Positions 1-9,400 of a stretch of 64,000 nt of DNA are shown here, piece by piece. The stretch is from JANSWP01 sp041941305 (GTDB taxonomy: Bacteria > Bacteroidota > Bacteroidia > Chitinophagales > Saprospiraceae). The position numbers were made by a program, and so were the translations under genes. The first letter of the stretch is position 1, and each line of letters starts with the position of its first letter. The notes beneath the pieces were generated by a model. The model had not been told where the DNA came from and did not search any database. It saw nothing but the letters and a program-made list of their open reading frames with translations. The DNA lies in NCBI GenBank assembly GCA_041941305.1, contig JBGTQJ010000026.1:1-64000 (forward strand), read 5' to 3'.

Positions 1-96
1 AGGATACTGTTCTGGAAGCTATCCAACGTGACCTCGATTCACGCTAAACACATACTCAACCGCTGCAGTTTGTCTTTTTATTCAAGGAGTAGGCTT
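1..96. other. Intergenic edge with a 17-bp repeat copy
   Basis: I see no gene in this edge. It lies just downstream of the minus-strand beta-helix gene. Positions 40-56 are an exact inverted copy of positions 2704-2720, which belong to the palindrome cluster described there. The rest may be the end of a longer repeat element that continues outside the window. Confidence 0.4.
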
Positions 97-1179
97 CTAC
101 AAGCAAGGATTAACAGCAGGATCCAAAATTATTCCACCTCCAACAATCGTACTGCCTTCGCCACAATCTTTTATCCTAACATTCGGATAAGCTCCTACCT
201 CTATATAGTTGCCTTCTGTCTTAGGAGCAACAAAACCGAAAGCCTCGGACACGGTTCCAATTTCTATATCAGCCCCTGTAACCCCTGGCCAAGCTTCCCT
301 AGGTAAGCCAGCTCCACTATTATTAACATTGTTGTTGATGAGTGTACATCTCTTTGCTCCGTCGTAAATTAAAATTCCAAACCAGGCATTATGTTCAAAA
401 GTATTATTTTGTATAATCCAGTCTTCGCTTGGAACCTCGGCTCCCAGTGAGGCCATTCTTGGGGATAATCCTGAGCTGTCGGGTACGGAACAGGGAAGGA
501 TACCTATGTGATTAAAAGAGGAGTTGTTATCTTCAAAAATGCCATTTATATCACTAAGATGGGCACCGACAAGCCCTTTGGAAATGGTATTTCTCCTCAA
601 TTCTGCCTCTTCTCCATTAATTACCAAAACTCCTTTGCATTTAAAACCCTTAATTGCTGGGTTTTTCCAAAGTTCAGAACTCTCAATGATGTTATCTTCT
701 ATTTTTACCCTATCTGACTCCTGAACAGTGATGGTATATTGATGGTTAAAAAATTTGCAATTTCGGACAATCACATCATCTGAATTATCAATAAATATTG
801 CAGAGCCGCCACCCATGATTTCATCTTTAACTCTGAATTCAATATTCTCTATAATAAGTCCAGGACAGTTGTAAATGTCAAGAGAAATTTCTCTTACATC
901 CTCCTTCTTAAGGGAATCAGCCGTTGGTTTAGTATCGAAAATTAAAATGGCCCCATCTTCCCCTTGAATTTTTGCAACACAGTCAATTTCAATTCCCTCG
1001 GATTCATGATGCTCTCCGGCTCTTAAAATAACGACTCCATCTTCACCTGCGTCTTCAATAGCTTGCTCCAAAGCATCGACCGATCCGGCATCTACATAGA
1101 TCGTTTTTAAATCTTCTTTACTACATGAGATTAACAACAGGAAAAAAAAGCAGCAGAGTGTTGAAATAGAAGTTCTCAT
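97..1179 (-). CDS. Parallel beta-helix repeat lipoprotein
   Basis: The 360-residue protein starts with a short hydrophobic stretch ending in LLLISCSKED, a lipobox whose Cys at about residue 20 would be lipidated. The remainder has the regular I-x-x-N-x-(I/F) spacing of a right-handed parallel beta-helix, for example LIIENIEFRV, VIVRNCKFFN and WIIQNNTFEHN, as in pectin-lyase-like folds and NosD/CASH-type repeats. The opening strand DAGSVDALEQAIEDAGEDG is typical of the N-terminal cap of such proteins. The fold suggests carbohydrate binding or cleavage at the cell surface, but I see no catalytic signature that fixes a substrate. Related Bacteroidota proteins are often longer, so this may be a compact member. 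It stands alone: 335 nt separate it from the next minus-strand gene. The fold is fairly sure and the function unknown. Confidence 0.8.
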   Translation of the reverse strand: MRTSISTLCCFFFLLLISCSKEDLKTIYVDAGSVDALEQAIEDAGEDGVVILRAGEHHESEGIEIDCVAKIQGEDGAILIFDTKPTADSLKKEDVREISLDIYNCPGLIIENIEFRVKDEIMGGGSAIFIDNSDDVIVRNCKFFNHQYTITVQESDRVKIEDNIIESSELWKNPAIKGFKCKGVLVINGEEAELRRNTISKGLVGAHLSDINGIFEDNNSSFNHIGILPCSVPDSSGLSPRMASLGAEVPSEDWIIQNNTFEHNAWFGILIYDGAKRCTLINNNVNNSGAGLPREAWPGVTGADIEIGTVSEAFGFVAPKTEGNYIEVGAYPNVRIKDCGEGSTIVGGGIILDPAVNPCL

Positions 1180-1514
1180 TTTTTATTTCAATTTTTTGTA
1201 GAAGTTGTCTTAATTATTGATTGGGTTGGGTTGTAAGTCATTGATTATGAATGTTTTAATTTCATGGGCTTGGAGAACTGCTGTTAAAATAACTATAGGC
1301 AACTTCGCAGTTAAATAAGGAAAGTTTTAGTGTTTGTTCTCAATTTAGATGAGAATGTTTGGATAAGAATCTACTTAAAGGTAGTAATAATTCAACTTGG
1401 GTCAAAATTTGGAGGTTTTTGACTTTTGAAACTAACTCAGCAGCTAAAAAAGAAATTCAGCCTCCTCTTGATTATAGACCAGCGAAACAGGGTTTAATGT
1501 AACCTATTAACCTA
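1180..1514. other. Intergenic region, nothing recognised
   Basis: This 335-nt AT-rich spacer lies between two minus-strand genes. It should hold the promoter of the beta-helix gene, but I find no good TAnnTTTG element. A short direct repeat (AACCTATT twice, near 1500-1515) precedes the stop codon of the next gene. There is no convincing terminator, RNA gene or gene remnant. Confidence 0.35.
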
Positions 1515-2612
1515 TTACTTGACTTCAAAAAGAACCCTAAATCCAATGCTTTCTTTAGCTTTTTCTGGTTTCATTCCTCCTCTATTTTTAATGGAATATT
1601 CGGGAAATCTTACAACTCTATATTTTTTATCTTCTTTTGGTCCCTGAGGATCAAATTCAGGACTTATCTTATAGTAATCGAGGCTCCACCAGTCTGAACA
1701 CCATTCACCTATCTTATTCTCAGTCCTAACCTTGAGTGCCCCTGTAGAAGCTGCATATTCCCACTCTGCTTCTGTGGGAAATCGGTAAGCACTTACATTT
1801 TCGAATTCATTTAGTTTCTCAATAAAATATTCTGCTTCAAACCAGGTCATTTCAGTCGCCAGGCATTCTGGGCAAGTAGATTGAATGGGTTTGGTCTCTC
1901 CCATTATTCGATTCCATTGTTCTATCGTTATGGGGAGAACTCCCATGTAATAAGGTTTGGTAATGGTCACTTTGTGTTCAGGTTTGGCATGCATGACTCC
2001 CCCCATTTGAAAAGATCCAGGTAAGATTAAAACCATTTCTATCCTGGAAGCGCCCATCCCAAATTCGGGAAGTCTTTCCGGGTATTTCTTCCTGAATTTT
2101 TCAAAAGCTTCTCTAGTTCCTATTTCTTTTGCGATTTCCCATTCTATCTCTCCCAGGAGCTCTCTTGCTTCTTCAACATGTTTTCCTTTTGGAAATTTTT
2201 TGAGGTAATTTTCAAGAGAAGAAAAACTATTTTCTTTCTTGGCAGCTGCCCATATTCGATTTTCCTCCTCACTATTTGATTTGCCAGATTTGATATCACT
2301 CAAAAGCTTCACCATTTCCAAATAATAGTTATCGGTATCATCCGATACTTCAAAATATTTGCTAATTGCCGTTTCTGCTTCAGACCAATCTTCAAGAGAA
2401 TGGTAGCATTTTACAAATAAATATTGAATCGGAGGATTGCTTTTGCCTAAATATGTTTTGGCGAGATTCAGGTGCTTCAGCGTTTTTTCATAGTCTCCAT
2501 TACCATAGGCTTCCTCTGCTGCCATATACTCTGATTGTGCCATCACCTGTTTAGATTGACCAAATCCCGATATTGTAGGAAATAAAAACAGGATGATTAA
2601 AAAACCTTTCAT
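1515..2612 (-). CDS. Secreted TPR + SUMF1/FGE-like domain protein
   Basis: The 365-residue protein has a signal peptide (residues 1-18, ending GFGQ), then a TPR-like helical region (about 25-110, with GDYEKTLKHLNLAK) and a TolA/tetratricopeptide-like stretch with FPKGKHVEEAREL. From about residue 192 it carries a formylglycine-generating-enzyme-type (SUMF1) fold: FQMGG, YYMGVLPITIEQWNRIMG, MTWFEAEYFIEKLNE, YRFPTEAEWEYAA and a final GFRVLFEV. The usual RGGSW segment before the GFR end is replaced by VVRFPEYSIKNRGG, and the catalytic Cys pair of true FGE is not seen there. It is therefore probably not a sulfatase-maturing enzyme, and no sulfatase lies nearby. A binding or structural role in the periplasm or at the surface is likelier. 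The N-terminal half is clearly related to the next gene upstream (2883-3755). Confidence 0.82.
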   Translation of the reverse strand: MKGFLIILFLFPTISGFGQSKQVMAQSEYMAAEEAYGNGDYEKTLKHLNLAKTYLGKSNPPIQYLFVKCYHSLEDWSEAETAISKYFEVSDDTDNYYLEMVKLLSDIKSGKSNSEEENRIWAAAKKENSFSSLENYLKKFPKGKHVEEARELLGEIEWEIAKEIGTREAFEKFRKKYPERLPEFGMGASRIEMVLILPGSFQMGGVMHAKPEHKVTITKPYYMGVLPITIEQWNRIMGETKPIQSTCPECLATEMTWFEAEYFIEKLNEFENVSAYRFPTEAEWEYAASTGALKVRTENKIGEWCSDWWSLDYYKISPEFDPQGPKEDKKYRVVRFPEYSIKNRGGMKPEKAKESIGFRVLFEVK

Positions 2613-2641
2613 AGTTCACAGTTTAGATTGAATATTTTCTA

Positions 2642-2704
2642 TAAGTAGGTTGACCTATTAAATAATTGCTTTAAAAATCATTATTTAATAGGTCAACCTA
2701 CTTA
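2642..2704. repeat. Perfect 25-bp inverted repeat (hairpin A)
   Basis: Arms 2642-2666 and 2680-2704 are exact reverse complements around a 13-nt AT-rich loop. It is the first member of a cluster of palindromes that fills the gap downstream of the TPR membrane-protein gene. A degenerate direct copy of the right arm lies at 2855-2878. No T-run follows on either strand, so a simple terminator role is unlikely. Confidence 0.85.
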
Positions 2705-2728
2705 GTATGTGTTTAGCGTGCTAAAGGG

Positions 2729-2746
2729 GGCGCAGCAAGCTGCGCC
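2729..2746. repeat. GC-rich 8-bp hairpin (hairpin B)
   Basis: GGCGCAGC and GCTGCGCC flank a two-base AA loop. A smaller palindrome, TTTAGC-GT-GCTAAA, sits just before it at 2712-2725 inside the segment that recurs inverted at 40-56. Its GC content contrasts with the AT-rich surroundings. Confidence 0.75.
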
Positions 2747-2758
2747 AAAGACTTTTAT

Positions 2759-2812
2759 GGAGGCAATCGCCAAAGATTTGGGCAATTTGCCCAAATCTTT
2801 GGCGATTGCCTC
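2759..2812. repeat. 54-bp perfect palindrome (hairpin C)
   Basis: Arms 2759-2785 and 2786-2812 are exact reverse complements with no spacer, centred on GGGCAA/TTGCCC. A perfect palindrome this long is hard to keep by chance and resembles a BIME or REP-type element rather than a terminator. Weaker pairing (GACTTTT before it against AAAGTTC after it) extends the stem outward. Confidence 0.85.
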
Positions 2813-2822
2813 CGAAAGTTCC

Positions 2823-2845
2823 CTTGTGGGCTGAAGGCTCACAAG
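2823..2845. repeat. 10-bp hairpin with GAA loop (hairpin D)
   Basis: CTTGTGGGCT pairs with GGCTCACAAG as RNA, with two G-U wobbles and a GAA loop. It is the last hairpin of the cluster, ahead of the degenerate arm copy at 2855-2878. Confidence 0.6.
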
Positions 2846-2882
2846 AATTCCACGATTTAATAATTCAACCTACTTAGTCTTT

Positions 2883-3755
2883 TCAAAAACCAATTTTAAA
2901 AGCCAGCCCAAAAGAGTTGGAGGAAGGTTGAAGCTGGAAAGAAAGTTCATTGGCTTGTTTTTCATAGATTTCTTTTTGAAGGATATGTTGTTTAAGTTTC
3001 CGTTTATTTTTTTTGTTGCCCGTATTAAATACTCCAAAAAGGACCAGTCCAGTTCCACCCACTAATAGTATCTGTTCCCCAATATACTTGTAATCCTCAT
3101 CTTCCTGAACACTTTCTCTAAATCCCAACACTAATCCTAAACCTATACTTAAAGGACCTACAATGTAGCTGGTAATAGCGCGCTTTTTTCGTTTTTTTAT
3201 TTTTGTTTGATAGAAATCAATTTGTTCCTGTTCCTTTTGGATCAAAACCATCAAGCTTTCTTTTTTGGTAGAATTGAGTTCCTCGATTTTGTTTTTTGCT
3301 TCCTCGGCATATTGGCTTTTGGGGTATTTGAGCACAAATTCTTTTAAATCTGTTATGTTTTTTGAATGTTGAATTTTTTCCCATTCCTCATCGCCAATAT
3401 TCACACTTAAAGTTTCTTGTTCTTTTTGGTCTCTTATTTTTGAAATGATGGCGACCATTTCCTGGTATTTAGGATCGCTTTCGTCTGCTATTTCAAAATA
3501 TTTTTCCAGGGCTGATTGAGCTTTATCCCAATCACCTTTTCCAAAATAGGATTTTACATACAAATACTGAAGAATGGGATTTGTGTTCTCCAATATTTCC
3601 TTGGCTTTATCCAAATGGTCAATGGATTTGTCATAATCACCTTCTTGGTAGGACTTTTCAGCGGCCATAAACTCTGACTTGGCCAACAAATCCTTGGTTT
3701 GTGAAAAGGAACTTATCGAAATCAAAAAGAAGAGACAGGTAAATAGATTTTTCAT
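2883..3755 (-). CDS. TPR-domain membrane protein, paralogue of SUMF1-like neighbour
   Basis: The 290-residue protein begins with a signal peptide or anchor (MKNLFTCLFFLISISSFSQ). A TPR-like region (about residues 22-150) contains AEKSYQEGDYDKSIDHLDKAK and GDWDKAQSALEKYFEIADES, and a YPKSQYAEEAKNKIEEL segment follows. This part matches the first 140 residues of the 1515-2612 product almost motif for motif. A charged helix then leads into two hydrophobic segments (about 197-213 and 228-246) separated by ESVQEDEDYKYIG. The tail is basic and helical. It is probably an envelope scaffold, and I cannot name a function. It starts 76 nt downstream of the 804-residue gene's stop, so the two may share a transcript. 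The palindrome cluster at 2642-2878 follows its stop codon closely. Confidence 0.75.
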   Translation of the reverse strand: MKNLFTCLFFLISISSFSQTKDLLAKSEFMAAEKSYQEGDYDKSIDHLDKAKEILENTNPILQYLYVKSYFGKGDWDKAQSALEKYFEIADESDPKYQEMVAIISKIRDQKEQETLSVNIGDEEWEKIQHSKNITDLKEFVLKYPKSQYAEEAKNKIEELNSTKKESLMVLIQKEQEQIDFYQTKIKKRKKRAITSYIVGPLSIGLGLVLGFRESVQEDEDYKYIGEQILLVGGTGLVLFGVFNTGNKKNKRKLKQHILQKEIYEKQANELSFQLQPSSNSFGLAFKIGF

Positions 3756-3831
3756 TTTGTTGACAGTGTTTTGTTAATTATTTGCTTCGATTAAATGAGG
3801 TTATGTTGTAATTGTATTTCCTTAAATTCAG

Positions 3832-6246
3832 TTATTGCCGGACTAGTTTTGATCGAACAAGTGTAGGGTTTTCAGTGTTTGACAGTTTTATCCAATCAAT
3901 TCCACAAGGACCGTCTCCTAATCCCGTCAATTTTTTTTCGATACTTTCAGAAGTAATCAACATTTTGTAATGTTTTGCTCCTGCTTCTCTATCATTCAAA
4001 ATTAATTTTCCTTCTCTGTTTATATAAAGTCCCCATTTAATATCTATGCTTGTCGCTGTACTTTGATTAAAATAATTGCCTGTTCCATCTTCATTCAAAC
4101 TTAAAACAATTGATTCAGCACCATCAGTGTTCTTTGATGTGTAATTTCCGGCAATATCACTTGCGAGTTCAAGTGAGACTTTGATTTCCGGATTTACGCC
4201 ATTATTTATTTCGTTTTCAGACATACACCAGGGATATCTTTTTAGATTTTGAGCCAGTGGCTTGTCTTCCTCTCCGGCTACTTTTTCATCTGAATGATTG
4301 TCTGTGGAAGGCTCAACAAGAATATAGTCCAGTGGCATAGAGTTTTCATGAACGGCTGGTTCTTCGCAATTATCGGGATATTCTACATCTGCAATGGTAA
4401 ATTCCTCTTCCAAGCCATTAATGGGATCGATGCGGGCATAGAGGCGTTTAGGTTTGTATTTGGTTAATTTTCGAAAAACGATGTTTCCTTCTACCTGGAT
4501 ATAACAACCATTGTTTAGAAACTGCAGATTGGCTGGCTGATAAAACATTTCAATCATTCTGTTTTTGCCTGCCACTTTGGTGTATTTTACATCACAAACC
4601 CAGCCTTGCCCTGGAACATTTCTTATGTCCTTTAGATTTATGGCATAATCCAATTCTTCAGTTTGGTCAAGATTGCCATAAACGTAAACCGTTCCTTTTT
4701 CCACATTGTATCCCGAGCCTTTATATCTCCAGATGGAACTGCCAGCATCTACTCGGTAGCCAGTAAAAGCGTTGTCGGGATGCTTTTTAAAATACAGAAC
4801 TAAAGAATCTTGCAGTCTCATCCAATAACCTTCCAAAATAGCTATTTCTTCTTCCTCTGTAAGAGAGCTAGCCAGAAATGAAGGTGCTTGAGCATTGTCA
4901 TCACCACTGACGATTAGCTGAGAGGAGATTTCCGGGAAATCTTCCTTGCGCTCACTCGCTCTCTCCATTTTTTCACTTTTTGAAACTCCCCAGAAATTAT
5001 CCGAATTACTTGATTCGCCTTCAGATTCATCATTTTCCTTATCTGAACCTACATTTTGTTCTTCTTTTTTGACTCCTTTACTAATGCCCCAATAATTATT
5101 ACTGCTTTGAGTTTGTTCAGTGATTTTTGAATTATTCTCGTTTTTATCAGAACTCTTAGTCCCCCAATAATCTACTTCATTTTGGGTTGCATTCTGAGAT
5201 GTAGCTGTAGAATAAGAAGGAGTAAATTTATAGGGTATTTCATCCGCAAATTGAAAACTATGATTCAATGCAGAACCAGCAATTACTTTTTTTGCTGCCT
5301 TGGCATGTTCCTCACTTTCGAATACGCCTTGAACCCATACTTTTTCCTTGTTTTTTGATCGTTTAAAATCACTTATCAAATCAGATTTATATGGAAGGCT
5401 ATTGTCAAATTTTGCAGGGGCATTAAATATCTCCGAAAAGGAAAGAATTTGCTCCTCTTCTTGCACGACAAAAAAGAAATAATTATCCACATTGGGTGCT
5501 TCTATCGGGAATGTAGCATCATTAAGATGGCTAATGTATTTGATTCTTTGTTCCTTCATTTTTTCCTGTTTGATTCGCTCTTCTTCTAAAATCCTTTGCC
5601 TTTCCTCTTCCTGTTGTTGTCGATATTCTTCTTCCTGGCGCTCTCTTTCTCTTTTTTGGTCAATGACATTTGCAACAATACCCACTCCCCCTACAATTAA
5701 ATCACCATCAAGCTCGCCCTTATCTATGGTTTTGATGAGTCCTATTGCGGCAGCCTGGACAGATGTTTCCATACTTCCATCAAAATGTTGAAGTGAAAAG
5801 CCAGTGTTGTCATATAGATTTGCATCAAGATGACCGTAAGGGTTATAGGTTGAATTAAAATAGGAATCTGAAATATTGAAGGTGCTATTTGAAGAACCCC
5901 AGTTATTGGAAGGGGGAGACATCCCATAATTTCCACTAAATGAGCCTGAAAAGGAATTACATGGACAACCCACTGCAGAAGTGTTACTCTCCATCTGGCT
6001 GATTACCCGTTGTATCTCGCTTCGTCTATCTGGTTCGTCTGTACAGGACAACTGACACTTTCGTATGTCAATGTAAATACACATGGTGTAGCATTGCATA
6101 TCCAATTTATATTTTTCTTTATCCCTCTCAAAACGTTGTTCAATTTCCTTGGCACATGGACAATCTACATCTTCTGCCTCCATACTTTGACTAAGGGCTG
6201 GAAAATATAGGAAAGACAAGAATAGTAAGGGAAATGCTTTTTTCAT
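3832..6246 (-). CDS. Large secreted protein of unknown function (804 aa)
   Basis: I do not recognise this protein. A signal peptide (residues 1-20, ending ALSQ) precedes a Cys-rich head with CPC, MQCYTMC and KCQLSC (about 28-68) and a second CPC near residue 95. A Gly/Ser/Asn-rich stretch follows, then a short hydrophobic segment (LIVGGVGIVANVI, about 184-196) and a strongly charged Glu/Arg/Gln coiled coil (about 198-235). A mixed alpha/beta part containing VWVQGVFESEEHAKAAKKV may be a SPOR-like fold. A polar linker (about 350-425) repeats the short motif (Y/F)WG(T/I/V)SK three times. Two beta-rich regions close the protein, the last of which (about 700-770: DIAGNYTSKN to KMLITSES) looks like a lipocalin-type sheet. 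No catalytic motif is evident. Confidence 0.7.
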   Translation of the reverse strand: MKKAFPLLFLSFLYFPALSQSMEAEDVDCPCAKEIEQRFERDKEKYKLDMQCYTMCIYIDIRKCQLSCTDEPDRRSEIQRVISQMESNTSAVGCPCNSFSGSFSGNYGMSPPSNNWGSSNSTFNISDSYFNSTYNPYGHLDANLYDNTGFSLQHFDGSMETSVQAAAIGLIKTIDKGELDGDLIVGGVGIVANVIDQKRERERQEEEYRQQQEEERQRILEEERIKQEKMKEQRIKYISHLNDATFPIEAPNVDNYFFFVVQEEEQILSFSEIFNAPAKFDNSLPYKSDLISDFKRSKNKEKVWVQGVFESEEHAKAAKKVIAGSALNHSFQFADEIPYKFTPSYSTATSQNATQNEVDYWGTKSSDKNENNSKITEQTQSSNNYWGISKGVKKEEQNVGSDKENDESEGESSNSDNFWGVSKSEKMERASERKEDFPEISSQLIVSGDDNAQAPSFLASSLTEEEEIAILEGYWMRLQDSLVLYFKKHPDNAFTGYRVDAGSSIWRYKGSGYNVEKGTVYVYGNLDQTEELDYAINLKDIRNVPGQGWVCDVKYTKVAGKNRMIEMFYQPANLQFLNNGCYIQVEGNIVFRKLTKYKPKRLYARIDPINGLEEEFTIADVEYPDNCEEPAVHENSMPLDYILVEPSTDNHSDEKVAGEEDKPLAQNLKRYPWCMSENEINNGVNPEIKVSLELASDIAGNYTSKNTDGAESIVLSLNEDGTGNYFNQSTATSIDIKWGLYINREGKLILNDREAGAKHYKMLITSESIEKKLTGLGDGPCGIDWIKLSNTENPTLVRSKLVRQ

Positions 6247-6339
6247 GGCAGGAGTTTTATTATAATCTAGGGAGGGCTAATTTATTCAATAAAATCAAAA
6301 ATCCAAAAGTGATAACTTTTTAACAAATAAAACCCATAA

Positions 6340-6371
6340 AACAAAAGGGCAAGAACAAAGTCCTCGCCCTT
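6340..6371 (-). terminator. Rho-independent terminator of the giant gene
   Basis: On the minus strand a 12-bp stem (AAGGGCGAGGAC with GUUCUUGCCCUU, two G-U pairs) closes a three-base loop. It is followed by a U-rich tail, and lies 38 nt past the stop codon of the 6,897-residue gene. Confidence 0.8.
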
Positions 6372-6390
6372 CAAAAAGAAATATTTTGGT

Positions 6391-6415
6391 TAGATAACGC
6401 AACTTGCGTTATCTA
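6391..6415. repeat. 12-bp perfect palindrome over the giant gene's stop codon
   Basis: Arms 6391-6402 and 6404-6415 are exact reverse complements around a single base. The stop codon TAA (6409-6411) and the last Arg codon lie inside the right arm. The structure precedes the true terminator and could act as an mRNA 3' stabiliser or pause site. Confidence 0.65.
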
Positions 6416-9400
6416 TTGATCTGCACAAAGCCCGTATATCTTTCCTCATCTCCCACATCCAGTACAAAGAAGTAAGTACCTGTAGGTAGGTCATTGGCAT
6501 TCCAGGTACCACCCCAATCGTTTTTATATTCTTCAGTACAGAAGACTTTGGTACCCCAGCGACTGAAGATGCAGAGTTTGTGCTCTGGATAATTGCCCAG
6601 TCCTTCTATATGGAAGAAGTCATTGATGCCATCTCCATTTGGACTAAAACCAGTATGGATGACCAAATCACCACATTCTACTTCGATATAGACGATAGAG
6701 GTCGTGCAACCGCCATCGGTGCAAACTTGATACATCAAGAAATCGAGATTGGCACCTGGGTAGGAGTTGCAGTAATCCTCGTAAGGCTCGTAAGAAATGG
6801 TTCCGTCTGGGTTGATGGTCGCAGTACCATTTTCCGGGTCGCGAACGATTGTCATAGAGGTGATGGCATCTGGCAGATAATCATTATTCGTGACATTGCC
6901 CACCACAATGGTATTCAAATCAGTGTACATGGTATCTGATTGAGATTGTGGCTGATCTAATGCCCGCACATCTACTTCCATATAAGTTGTATCACAAAGA
7001 CCATATTCATCACAGATGACGAAGCAGGCTTCGCTATTGCCTTCTGCCAGTCCAATGCAACTAATGCAAGTTGTTCCTGGAATGATGTCAAAGGCAGTCG
7101 AACCATTGTTTTGGTCTTCACAGATATTGTAGATTTCCATGATGTCGCCCATCAATTCATCTGATTCAAGACAGATGGTATCCTGCTGATTCACGATGAT
7201 TTCATTGTACATATGTTCAGGTGTCACACAAGCAATAGCTGCTGTTAATGTATCAGCCACCCCATCTATTATTCTGGTCACTATGAGTTCATTCATACCA
7301 GGAGGTAGAACGATGGCAGTAGAGTTCGGCAGATAATTGGAATTCACTTCTATAATCGAAATGATTCCTGAGCTGGTTTGACTAATGGTCATCGAGCCAT
7401 AATTATTACCTGATTCACCACCAAGGATGTTATAACCGGTAACATCTAATTCCCAGCTACCATTTGCATCCCACTGATTCATCATAGTTGCCAATTCTCC
7501 TATTGTGTTGAATATGCCGGAGAAGGCTACTCCATTGATCGTCCATCCATCTATTGAGTATGGTCCATCATTACCTAAGCCAGGAAGATTGAGATAATTG
7601 TAGTACCTACTTGCCTCAAAATTACATGGTTCAAGCGTACCAGTGAATGGCTGACCATTATTGGTAATGATATAGTCGCCCATATCATTGTATGGAATTT
7701 CAACACAGACCGTTGGAAGGTTGAAATCACAATTCATTCCCACTGCAGCAAACTCAGCATCAATGAAATCACCTGGAAGTGGTGAAGGCCCTTGGTCAAT
7801 AACAATTATTAGTGTATCCGAACAATCTCCTGTAACTTCAGTAATCACTAACTCAAAGGTGCCCAACCCTGGAATCTGAATTTCAGAGCCCATTGGAATG
7901 GTGGTAAAGTTTGGTTGAGTAGAGAAACTCAATTGAGTAGGAATATCCACAATATTCAAATTACCGTAGTTGGAATTGAAATCGCCTCCTACAACTGATG
8001 TTGTCGATGGATCATTCATCCAGAATCCAAGGACATCAACAGAATTCATAAAGTCTACCAATTCATCAATGGTATTTACGGTATCCACCATACTGGAGCC
8101 GTTAAAGATCCAATCAATTGCATATGGTCCGGTCCAGTTGCCAAGTACCAGGGTGGAGTAAGTGTAGAATACTACCTGTGTACTGTTGCAATCATCAATT
8201 GGCAAGCTGTATGGCACACCGTCAATGGTTACATTGTAATCATTGATGGTCATGTATGGTACAGGAATACAAACTGAAGTTGTATCCAACATGGTCAATA
8301 GATTCATGGTATCCATGTAGAATATGTCTGGGCAATCTTTACAGTCTATTTCTTCAACAACCACTGTCACAAGACCTGAACAACCAGGAACATTTCCAGT
8401 AGCGTTGACCAAATAGGTTCCGGCAGGAAGATCATCCCTCCAATAACCCGTACCGCCATCACTCCAATCATAAGTGTAACTATCAGGAGATAGTACCACA
8501 TATCCATTCTCCTCATCGCAATCGGCAGGGTCGTTGGTGACAATTTCTACATTCATCAAACCATTGTTCAGTACTTCTACATCAAAGGTGCTTGAACAAC
8601 CTGAATTATCTGTAGCAGTAATGGTATAAACACCAGCTACCAAATCATCTCTCTGGTCGCCAGTTCCACCATCACTCCAGTTGTAAGTCAAGGTATCAGG
8701 AACCAGGACAACATCTCCATCACCGCCTACACATGTTTCTGCATTATTTTCAGAGACTGAAGGTTGGACTGGATTCGATGGGTCTATGGTGAATTCTATT
8801 TTCAATTCACAACTATCATTGTCATCATATACGATTATCACGAGGTAATCACCTGCAGGCAGGTCCGTTCTGGAATTTCCTGCAATTCCTGTTGGGGTTC
8901 CTAGGTTTGGAATCCAATCAAAGACGTAAAGTGATTCGTCCTCGGTCAGATTGATAGTTGCTGCTCCGTTGTCTTCCCCACAACTGGTATGTGTAAGCGA
9001 CAAGATATCTAGAACAGGTTCTATACAATCGCAATCTGATGGTACCAGAATGGTTTCTACAATTACGCACAAGTCAGCTGTGGTAACAGTTACCTGATAG
9101 GTTCCTGGCTCCAAATCTGTTCTTGTCGCTCCTGTAAAGTCACCCCATTCATAAGTGTAATTCAATGGGCTAAAGCTTACTGTTCCATCGTTTCCTGCAC
9201 ATGATGCTGGAGTTACAACTGAACTCACTGTTGGTACATCTGAGTCACCTACTACAAGCTGTACCACAATTTCACAATCCAAGAATAATGGGTTGGAAAT
9301 GGTAAGGTCATAGGTTCCAGCAGGCAGATCTGTTCTTGAATTATCAACAGAACTTGCTGAGACACCCAAGTCAGGACTCCAGGTATAGGTGTAATCAGAA

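Noticed and set aside
1515..2612. Formylglycine-generating enzyme with a sulfatase partner
   Set aside because: The catalytic segment is missing and no sulfatase is encoded in the window.
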